Positions 57,976 to 64,000 of a stretch of 64,000 bases of DNA are shown here, piece by piece. Made by a program: the position numbers and the translations under genes. How positions within the stretch are numbered: position 1 is the stretch's first letter; each line of letters begins with the position of its first letter. Location of the stretch: assembly GCF_026210795.1 (NCBI RefSeq), contig NC_089434.1:1364001-1428000 (forward strand), read 5' to 3'. This DNA comes from Rhizophagus irregularis. Lineage: Eukaryota > Glomeromycota > Glomeromycetes > Glomerales > Glomeraceae. The notes beneath the pieces were generated by a model that was not told the DNA's origin, did no database searches, and saw nothing but the letters and a program-made list of their open reading frames with translations.

Positions 57976-58560
57976 ATGTCATACCCTTATATAACTAATC
58001 CTATAACCGGACGTCCAATCCGTGTTGGTGGAGATACCTTTAATCGAATAGTTATGGAATCCCATGATTATATCGATGGAAGGCTTGTCCGTAGACAAAC
58101 CGTACCGCCTCCACCCCAGGAACAACCTGTATATTTAAATACAGATACAGGACGCTATATTCAACACGGTACTAGAACGTATCATAGACTGGTTGAGAGT
58201 GACTACGAGGTAGTTGAGGACTACTACCTTGTTCATTCTGAAGAGGAGGAGCTTATAGAGGAAATCATCAATGAAACACGCTATAATGAGGAAAATCTTG
58301 ATGGCCAGCGGTTAACTTTCAATAATATACAACAAATCAGAGCCGCTATTCAAGCTGACCAAGATGAATATGATGATTTTATCTTACAGCAGAATACGAC
58401 TAACGGGACACCTTCCTCCAGTCCTTCCGGTCGTCCACGAACTTTGGAGGACTATGCCCCGAGACTTGCAGAGCTTAATATTGAGTTGTGTAGGGAATGT
58501 CTCATGCCTGTAAGCCCAAGTGACTTAACGGACAAGTTGTGCAAGGACTGCGCTTCCTAA
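57976..58560 (+). CDS. Acidic protein with C-terminal zinc-ribbon-like motif, unknown
   Basis: 194 residues. The first 75 contain two related segments of about 30 residues (around ITNPITGRPIRVGGDTFNRIV and LNTDTGRYIQHGTRTYHRLV), which suggests an internal duplication. An acidic, low-complexity middle follows. The last 22 residues hold CRECLMP and CKDC, two CxxC pairs that could bind zinc. No family recognised. It follows the long regulatory gap. Confidence 0.6.
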   Translation: MSYPYITNPITGRPIRVGGDTFNRIVMESHDYIDGRLVRRQTVPPPPQEQPVYLNTDTGRYIQHGTRTYHRLVESDYEVVEDYYLVHSEEEELIEEIINETRYNEENLDGQRLTFNNIQQIRAAIQADQDEYDDFILQQNTTNGTPSSSPSGRPRTLEDYAPRLAELNIELCRECLMPVSPSDLTDKLCKDCAS

Positions 58561-58620
58561 TGGTCAGTCCTCCGGTCCTCCGGTCTTCCGGTCTTTCCAA
58601 CGGTTGATCCCTTAATGCCA

Positions 58621-58662
58621 GTTATTTTTTTTTATACAAATGACAGGTATTTAAAGATAACA
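58621..58662 (+). promoter_or_regulatory. T-run and TTTAAAGATAAC boxes
   Basis: TTATTTTTTTTTATAC at 58622-58637 and TATTTAAAGATAAC at 58649-58662 resemble the pair seen before other element genes. The ATG is 59 bases further, at 58721. Confidence 0.4.
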
Positions 58663-58720
58663 ATATATAAAAAAGATTGTGAAGGATACTAAGTGAGCAA
58701 ATAATCAAAGAAAGATAGCC

Positions 58721-59272
58721 ATGTCAACATCAATCGTAATAAACCAGTGTCAGAACTGTGGAGTATTCTCTGCAAAAGCGGCATATAGAGGATTATCCAG
58801 TGTGTTGTATAGACAGATTATAAAGAAGATTGGTGACGAGAGTGAACCTTTACAAGCCTTGGGACTTGCCAGGGATAAGTTGGTCCAGATTATCCGTCGG
58901 GCAAGTAATGCGGATTTTACGCAATTATTCACACAAAGACTAGATATGAAAATTATGGACGGAGATTCATACGAGGATACTAGGAAGTGGCTTCTTGAAC
59001 AGCTTATAGCCATTGGATGTGACAGTGGGGAAATTGCCTTATATCAGTTCTTACGGAATACATACCCGGATGGTATTGACGAACCCTTTACTACATTCTA
59101 TGAGAACTATGTAAATCATGTAAGAAATCCGATGACTAAGAACTTTGCTTCTCGAGCCTTAGGAGCTATTGGATTAAAAGCTAGGATGCTACGGATTGAC
59201 TTCGAAGGACGTAAAAAAAGTGCCATGATTCTTAGGGCTTCTGCGGAAGAACTTCGCGAGATGGGTTGCTAA
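58721..59272 (+). CDS. Unknown helical protein of the virus-like element
   Basis: 183 residues, mainly helical. A CQNCGVF pair near the N-terminus has no second Cys pair, so zinc binding is doubtful. It is convergent with the packaging ATPase gene, only 13 bases apart. Being next to the ATPase, it could be a virion or packaging component, but no capsid fold is recognisable from the sequence. Confidence 0.55.
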   Translation: MSTSIVINQCQNCGVFSAKAAYRGLSSVLYRQIIKKIGDESEPLQALGLARDKLVQIIRRASNADFTQLFTQRLDMKIMDGDSYEDTRKWLLEQLIAIGCDSGEIALYQFLRNTYPDGIDEPFTTFYENYVNHVRNPMTKNFASRALGAIGLKARMLRIDFEGRKKSAMILRASAEELREMGC

Positions 59273-59285
59273 AGCAGCCAGATTC

Positions 59286-60509
59286 TTACAAAATACTATT
59301 GATCCCTACTCGTAATGCTCGACGGTCCATATGACCCTTAGAAAAGATCTGTAAAAGGACCCCGATGCCTTCTATTAATTTTTTATTATCCAAAGGGTGA
59401 CTAGACTTCAGGACTTCATATCGGGAGAATAACTCCTTTACGGTCTCAGGTTTTGGAATTTCAGTCTTCGTGGTCCTATCCCGTACTTTTGCTAAGAAGT
59501 TTTGGAAGTCTGATCCCAAGGTCTTACCAGATAGTCCGTAGGCTTCCCGAAAGACGTACTTAATCCAGGTATCTGCGTTCTTAGCTATAACACCAGATAC
59601 GAGAAGGTGTTTTCTCTCTTTAGGCGATGGATATTCCCGAGCAAACTCGATTAGCTGGGAGGACTTTTTTGCTTCAGCTACGGCTTTCTGGCCATAGGAA
59701 CTAAACTTTGATCGAACTGGGTTCAAACTCGGATTGAACTTTGATCGAACTGGGTTCAAACTCGGATCGAACGGGGATTGAACTGAGATCGAACTAGGAT
59801 CAAACTGAGATTGATCGGTGATCGAACTGAGACTAGTATCCCATCTAACCCGAATAGATAACGGATCGCTCTTGGATCTTCTAAGATCAAATACTATAAA
59901 TTCGCGTTGTAGAGTAAGGTCATCGATTACTGGAGCTAGTGACTCCGATTCTTCTGTATACTGGCGGATGATCCTCTTAGTATCGGTCAAACTTCCGTGA
60001 CCTCCATGTAGGGAAATATAATTCACATTTTCACGAATAGCCTTGGGAATGGTAAAGAATCTTTGGGCCACATAGATACACAAGATATTTTTGTGACGCC
60101 CGTGTGTAAAAAATCCAGTGATGAGATCCTGGGTTTTTTTAGGCGCATCTATCAAATCCTCGAAGATTACCACAGTAGCCTGGGTGGAGTTGAAGTCCTT
60201 AACATTTGGAATCTCACTATGGGATACTGCGGTAAACGGAATTTCTTCTTCTTTGAAAAAATCACGTACGACTGCCCACTTCGGTTCATTGAGGTATCTG
60301 CCAACTAGAATTACCGCATCACATAATATGTACCTTTCGCCATCCTCCTTTGCCTTCTTGTCTCCCATTAACAAATTAATAATCATAGTTGTCTTACCCG
60401 AGTCAGAACTTCCTGCTACGGCAAGACGGAAAGGCCATGATGGGACAAACTCATTACCCTGTCTCGAGTCGGTCGTGTACTCGTCCAAATTGTATACATA
60501 AAGATCCAT
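59286..60509 (-). CDS. A32-type DNA packaging ATPase
   Basis: FtsK/HerA-superfamily ATPases of this kind push genomes into capsids in Polintons, virophages and large DNA viruses. The first 230 of 407 residues show the pattern: Walker A AGSSDSGKTT at 32-41, a central LVGRYLNEPKW, Walker B VVIFEDLI at 113-120, and FTHGRHKN with YVAQRFF, the sensor region, at 135-152. A spacer of repeated FDPSLNPVRSKF units (DNA 59700-59800) separates this core from a helical C-terminal domain of about 130 residues that I do not recognise. The frame is intact. It is divergent from the coiled-coil and Gag-like genes, 28 bases away. Confidence 0.82.
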   Translation of the reverse strand: MDLYVYNLDEYTTDSRQGNEFVPSWPFRLAVAGSSDSGKTTMIINLLMGDKKAKEDGERYILCDAVILVGRYLNEPKWAVVRDFFKEEEIPFTAVSHSEIPNVKDFNSTQATVVIFEDLIDAPKKTQDLITGFFTHGRHKNILCIYVAQRFFTIPKAIRENVNYISLHGGHGSLTDTKRIIRQYTEESESLAPVIDDLTLQREFIVFDLRRSKSDPLSIRVRWDTSLSSITDQSQFDPSSISVQSPFDPSLNPVRSKFNPSLNPVRSKFSSYGQKAVAEAKKSSQLIEFAREYPSPKERKHLLVSGVIAKNADTWIKYVFREAYGLSGKTLGSDFQNFLAKVRDRTTKTEIPKPETVKELFSRYEVLKSSHPLDNKKLIEGIGVLLQIFSKGHMDRRALRVGINSIL

Positions 60510-60537
60510 TTGAATTTTATTCTAATTTAGTTTAAAT
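60510..60537. promoter_or_regulatory. 28-bp divergent start region
   Basis: The ATPase ATG (minus) and the coiled-coil ATG (plus) are separated by only 28 AT-rich bases, so the two transcripts must share or overlap their promoters. The AATTGAAGATA box is not seen here. Confidence 0.4.
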
Positions 60538-61245
60538 ATGATGTCGACACCAATTGCAATTTATACTCCTTCAGAGCCTACTGGACCGCCTCCTAGGGAT
60601 TTGCGTGATATGAATAATATACCATTAGTTGCGGTAATTAAGGATCTAACAGATTTTTTAACTGTCAGTGATCGCATGGTTGTTAATCGAGATGTACAAA
60701 ATGCAAACCATCGTCTTAAACATGCTCTTAATTTATTAATTCATCACTGTAGAGAAACATACAAAGAACGCGATATATTAAAAGCGGAACGCGATCGATC
60801 TCGAAAAGAACGCGATGAATTACAAGACGAACTCGAGGTTCAAACAGGTTTGTTAGGTCTTACACAAGATGAGCTAAATATCGTACAAGATACTATTACT
60901 GGTTTAGAAGCTAATTTGGCTGAATTGGAACGTGAGTTTGGTGGTATGCGGACGACTAATCGTCGTCTTCAGCAGCAATATAATCTTATGAGAGGAGAAC
61001 GTAATAGAGCTATAGGTGAACGTAATAGAGCTATAGGCGAGCGTGATGTGGCACGAAATCGGCTTGTATATGCCAATAATTGGGTTCTTTTTGGAATTCG
61101 GACATTGGGACGTCTTAGGAATCGACTTTTCCAACAAATAGCCGCTCTGCGTATCCAAGTACAATGGTTTCGGATTAGACAATTGAACTTTCCTCCACCT
61201 CCTCTCAACCATCCACAAAATACGATATGGCTGCCGTTGGTATAG
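60538..61245 (+). CDS. Long coiled-coil protein next to the Gag-like gene
   Basis: 235 residues. After a Pro-rich start and a helical region, residues about 75-175 form a strong coiled coil with heptad Leu and many Arg/Glu (repeat GERNRAIGERNRAIGERD). The C-terminal part has Trp-rich hydrophobic helices and a Pro-rich end. It overlaps the next ORF by 19 bases in another frame. It resembles the small coiled-coil proteins that accompany Gag genes or act as capsid scaffolds; this role is inference. Confidence 0.6.
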   Translation: MMSTPIAIYTPSEPTGPPPRDLRDMNNIPLVAVIKDLTDFLTVSDRMVVNRDVQNANHRLKHALNLLIHHCRETYKERDILKAERDRSRKERDELQDELEVQTGLLGLTQDELNIVQDTITGLEANLAELEREFGGMRTTNRRLQQQYNLMRGERNRAIGERNRAIGERDVARNRLVYANNWVLFGIRTLGRLRNRLFQQIAALRIQVQWFRIRQLNFPPPPLNHPQNTIWLPLV

Positions 61246-62402
61246 CTGCCCCTATATTTCATGGTCGGGAAGATGAAGATCTTAATCTTTTTATTGATAA
61301 CTTTTTAGGGTATATTAATACCGTTGGTATTGATCCATTGGACGATGCCGGTGCGCCTCCGGGTCGGGTGCGAGCGATGGGGGTTCTTCGTAGCTGTATG
61401 AGAGATGAAGCGGCGAGGTGGTTTGATGCAGAACTTACTGGAAAAAATTGGGAACTCTCGAATATTCGGTTAGTGGCTACTGCAAATGGTGGAGCCGGTG
61501 CTACTCGCCGAGCGTTCAGAGCTTTAGCTGTTCCTGAGGTTGCTAATGGATTACATGTTGGTACTTACTTACCCGGGTCTGATGCTGATGTATATTCAAG
61601 GGTTGCAGGTAATGCGGCGGTAACCGTTGGAGATGCATTTTTCCCATCACGCGCTGATATCGTTAGAACGAATTTTAAAGTTGAAGAGCAGTGGAGGCGT
61701 GCGGGCGGACGTCCTACTCATCAACCCGTTAATGGGTTGGGAAATCATGGAGGTCCATTTAATGCTGCTGTCCAGAATCAACCAATAGTCTTACAGGGGA
61801 TTCTCCTGGATCAAGCATTTATGCATATGCGTACAAATTTTCCAACCGTCGTGGAAGAAAGACTTCAGATACGATTTAGTAATCTTTACCAGGAACAAGG
61901 TGAACCTGTTCGATCTTACTATAAGCGAGTTGAGAGGGCTGGGGATATTGTAGGATATAATCGAATTATGGTTACTGACCAGTTCTATAGAGGACTTTTG
62001 CCAGAAAACGTTATTGAAGCTTCCAGAATCGGGGCGGCGCCTCTTAATATATTAATCGATAGATTGAGTGATCTTGAGCGACGAAAGGGTGAAATGTTCT
62101 ATGGATTACAAAGGCGCCAGGGTATTGAAAAGGCTAAAAAAGAGGAATTGGCTGGCTATACTCATCCCGTGACTCCACACGAAGGTGCTGTAATACAAAG
62201 GTTGACAGACGTTATTACTCAAGAACGATTACAAGAATTGCTTAAGGCGCAGGCCGAGGAACTTACCAAGAATTTCCAGGCACAATTTAAACAATTACAA
62301 GTATCTAAGCCAGTTCGTAAACTACCGGTCTATAGACAACAGATTAAACCTGTTCGACCAAAACCACAGAGACGCGTTGTTCAGGATCATCAGGATTCCT
62401 GA
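61227..62402 (+). CDS. Retrotransposon-like Gag (capsid) protein
   Basis: 391 residues. The N-terminal part has the Gag pattern: IFHGREDEDLNLFIDNF, then an RDEAARWFDAEL block. Residues about 215-270 give RFSNLYQEQGEPVRSYYKRV and later TDQFYRGLLP, the typical second half of a Ty3-type capsid domain. A 100-residue insert with Gly/Ala-rich loops separates the two halves and is unusual. No CCHC zinc knuckle is seen. The C-terminal end is basic. The next ORF overlaps it by 26 bases in another frame, as in Gag-protease frameshifts. No reverse transcriptase is present anywhere in the block. Confidence 0.7.
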   Translation: MAAVGIAAPIFHGREDEDLNLFIDNFLGYINTVGIDPLDDAGAPPGRVRAMGVLRSCMRDEAARWFDAELTGKNWELSNIRLVATANGGAGATRRAFRALAVPEVANGLHVGTYLPGSDADVYSRVAGNAAVTVGDAFFPSRADIVRTNFKVEEQWRRAGGRPTHQPVNGLGNHGGPFNAAVQNQPIVLQGILLDQAFMHMRTNFPTVVEERLQIRFSNLYQEQGEPVRSYYKRVERAGDIVGYNRIMVTDQFYRGLLPENVIEASRIGAAPLNILIDRLSDLERRKGEMFYGLQRRQGIEKAKKEELAGYTHPVTPHEGAVIQRLTDVITQERLQELLKAQAEELTKNFQAQFKQLQVSKPVRKLPVYRQQIKPVRPKPQRRVVQDHQDS

Positions 62403-62724
62403 TTGGGATGATGGTTATGTAGATCATGATGTTGGTGATGACCCTGATGCTCCTGAATGGACTAGTGAAGATGATCAACATGTTATTGATCTTATTATGG
62501 GATATGAGACATCTAAAAGATTTCCAAAGCGACTTCAGAAGGCTAAAGATAGACGCGATGATCTGGAATTAGCCCGAGCAATGAGAAACCTCGATCTTAA
62601 TGATGATGCTATGGATATTGATACTAATACCGCGAGTTTTGATGACTTGAAAATTGTTCCCGATGAGGAAGGTGGTTTTCGGATTTGTGCGGTTCGAAGT
62701 ACAAAAAAAAGTAAACTCGCATAA
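62377..62724 (+). CDS. Acidic linker ORF between Gag and protease
   Basis: About 115 residues, rich in Asp and Glu (DDGYVDHDVGDDPDAPEW; DDAMDIDTN). It has no ATG near its start and opens with TTG inside the Gag end, so it is best read as the middle of a Gag-protease protein. At its end it meets an eight-A run (about 62702-62709), after which the next frame continues. Confidence 0.5.
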   Translation: MFRIIRIPDWDDGYVDHDVGDDPDAPEWTSEDDQHVIDLIMGYETSKRFPKRLQKAKDRRDDLELARAMRNLDLNDDAMDIDTNTASFDDLKIVPDEEGGFRICAVRSTKKSKLA

Positions 62725-63433
62725 GGGTGTAAGTATCTCGAAACTTCTTAAATCTGTTCCAAAAAAATCAGTTAAAATGACTCCTATTAAGATTCCTGCG
62801 AAGGTTACTAGTAGTAAGCCCACACTTATAAAAGCCGTCACCAAAAATGATTCATTAAGTTTATTAAGGTCTGCAGATTTTAGAAAATTACTCCGCGAGA
62901 TTCTTCGGGAAGAATTAAAGTCTGCTCGTAAAAGTACGGAGATTCCGGAAGACCTAGTTGAGGAAAAACAAGAAGAGGATATCAGGGAAGATGACCCGAT
63001 GGATATTGACATAGCTCGTTTGGAGAATACTAAAGATCTTTTAGCGCTGGATGGGGAGGTCAATGGGATAGCAATTCAGTGTTTAGCAGACACTTGTGCT
63101 AACGCGTCTTTTATTCAGAGGGAAGCCGCTGAAGAATTAGGGTTGGATATCGACAAGAGTATTACACATAACATATCCGGCGCTCCGGGTTCTGGTAGGA
63201 CATTTGGCATGGTAAAAGGTGTGTCAATCAAACTAACCCCTGATTGTGTAATCACTGAGAATCTCGCGGTTTTAAGCGATTACAAGCATAGGGAGATTGG
63301 ATTGAGCCGGACGTGTCTGAAACGTTACAATTATGATGTCCATGAATCACGTGAACATATTGCCCTTACTTGTAATGAGAAGAATGTTTTTATTCCGATA
63401 GTTTCTGACGTGAATCGAGGAGACAAAAAATAG
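62663..63433 (+). CDS. Retropepsin-like aspartic protease
   Basis: The first 95 residues are a basic, then acidic linker with an amphipathic helix (LRSADFRKLLREILREEL). From about residue 130 a retropepsin-like domain follows: NGIAIQCLADTCANASFI carries the catalytic Asp in DTCA where DTGA is usual, then EAAEELGL and a flap-like GAPGSGRTFGM. A hydrophobic strand with ILA/LAVL character and GLSRTCLKRYN near the end complete the fold. Such proteases cut Gag proteins. Translation probably enters from the previous frame at the A-run; the ATG at 62663 is only the first in this frame. Confidence 0.65.
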   Translation: MRKVVFGFVRFEVQKKVNSHKGVSISKLLKSVPKKSVKMTPIKIPAKVTSSKPTLIKAVTKNDSLSLLRSADFRKLLREILREELKSARKSTEIPEDLVEEKQEEDIREDDPMDIDIARLENTKDLLALDGEVNGIAIQCLADTCANASFIQREAAEELGLDIDKSITHNISGAPGSGRTFGMVKGVSIKLTPDCVITENLAVLSDYKHREIGLSRTCLKRYNYDVHESREHIALTCNEKNVFIPIVSDVNRGDKK

Positions 63434-63455
63434 GGAATATTTATTTTTTATTCCC
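63433..63455. terminator. Hairpin between two convergent 3' ends
   Basis: GGGAATA (63433-63439) pairs with TATTCCC (63449-63455) around a T-rich loop. It lies exactly where the protease stop and the stop of the antisense integrase fragment meet, so it could end transcription in both directions. Confidence 0.4.
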
Positions 63456-63789
63456 AAAACTTGCGGATTAAGGCAGGGACATCCTCCTCCAACCGGTCAG
63501 CGGGTTCCCAAGTGGCTTCGGTATCTGGGTATCGTTCCCACTTGACTAGATACTGGTCTTGACCCTTCCTGATGCGATGCCGGAGTATCCGCTCAGGTAC
63601 AAATCTTTCGGGTTGCCCTCTTATCACGGAGTCAGGTGGGGGATGTTCATTTTCTGGAACAATCTGCAACTCTTTTCGGGTGTACGCACATCTGGATACA
63701 CCTAGACGCCCGTGTGGTCCATCAAGAAGATACGTAGGAGGCTGTTCGGGTGAGAGGAGTCGTCGGTCTGGATGTGGGTCTCGCTACCG
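63448..63789 (-). pseudogene. C-terminal end of a chromodomain integrase
   Basis: The minus-strand frame is open from a stop (TAG at about 63788) to the TAA at 63448. It starts with TYLLDGPHGRLGVSRCAYTR and KELQIVPE, like the small strand-rich domain after the integrase core in Polinton and Ty3-type elements. A chromodomain follows: PERILRHRIRKGQDQYLVKW, ERYPDTEATWEPADRL, ending LIRKFWE. The catalytic DDE core is missing because the reading frame is cut off at the terminal repeat. The gene could have supplied integration for the element, or it may be a leftover of a neighbouring copy. Confidence 0.7.
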
Positions 63790-64000
63790 CTCACCCCACC
63801 TCGGACTCACGTCCTCGCAGTACCTACTTGGGCCATAATGGCCCTGGAATCTCCCATATATACTACTACCATGGCCACAGTGGCCATGGCTGGTCACACT
63901 ACTTTCCAACTCCTTTTTTTTATCCATTTTTTCTTATATATTAAAACTACTATGACCACTATGACCACTATGACCAGACTACTAAAAAGTGGATAAAAAC
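63755..64000 (+). repeat. Right terminal repeat, direct copy of the left end
   Basis: It aligns with 49590-49812 in the same orientation, with about three quarters of bases shared by eye. It contains the palindromes GGGCCATAATGGCCC (63830-63844) and CCATGGCCACAGTGGCCATGG-type symmetry (21 bases, near 63869-63889). The tandem word CTATGACCA at 63949-63977 takes the place of the left copy's CTATGGCAA. The repeat runs off the window end. Confidence 0.65.

Noticed and set aside
61227-63433. Ordinary Ty3-type LTR retrotransposon
   Set aside because: No reverse transcriptase, RNase H or same-strand integrase follows, and the promoter-side gene is a coiled-coil protein divergent from a packaging ATPase.
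63572-63996. Plus-strand frames over the right terminal repeat
   Set aside because: They overlap the better supported integrase frame and the palindromic repeat, and no domain is recognised.

Overview
The window looks like nuclear DNA of an arbuscular mycorrhizal fungus, most likely Rhizophagus or a close relative (Glomeromycotina). The signs are very AT-rich intergenic DNA, many short GT-AG introns, a MATA-type HMG-box gene, an expanded family of kinases with an N-terminal Cys-pair motif, a fungal Fmp27/Hobbit gene, a fungal URI/Bud27 gene and a heavy load of hAT and Helitron DNA. The assignment rests on recognised family features only; no search was run.

Layout. 1-4905: gene-free, with two hAT-like non-autonomous repeats. 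4906-7298 (-): seven-exon amino-acid transporter of the AAAP family. 8390-8990: decayed kinase copy. 9959-10030: tRNA-Pro(CGG). 11235-13352 (+): unknown single-pass membrane protein. 14016-15935 (+): URI1/Bud27 prefoldin. 17132-17975 (-): decayed gene. 20232-21167 (-): MATA-HMG protein. 22796-31999 (+): a seven-exon bridge-like lipid transfer protein of about 2,901 residues (Fmp27/Hobbit/BLTP2). 32596-39019: two tandem kinase genes that arose by a segmental duplication which also copied the last exon of the Fmp27 gene. 40193-44296 (-): intact Helitron Rep-helicase. 46476-47369 (-): coiled-coil protein. 48826-49512 (+): SANT-like protein with an RS tail.

From about 49590 to the window end the DNA changes character. 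It is visibly richer in G+C, densely packed and nearly intron-free. This block is a virus-like mobile element: superfamily 3 helicase, an OTU-like/family B DNA polymerase fusion, an A32-type packaging ATPase, an F-box protein, a coiled-coil protein, a retrotransposon-like Gag with a retropepsin-like protease, and the C-terminal end of a chromodomain integrase on the opposite strand. Several genes are preceded by a T-run box (TATATTTTTT) and an AATTGAAGATA-like box. Related direct repeats with palindromes lie at both ends (49590 and 63755). An internally deleted hAT transposon sits inside the polymerase gene with a clean 8-bp target duplication, and A-run frameshifts break the helicase and the Gag-protease genes. 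This block is the best candidate for an undescribed system: a Polinton-like DNA element that may use a retroviral-type Gag as its shell protein.
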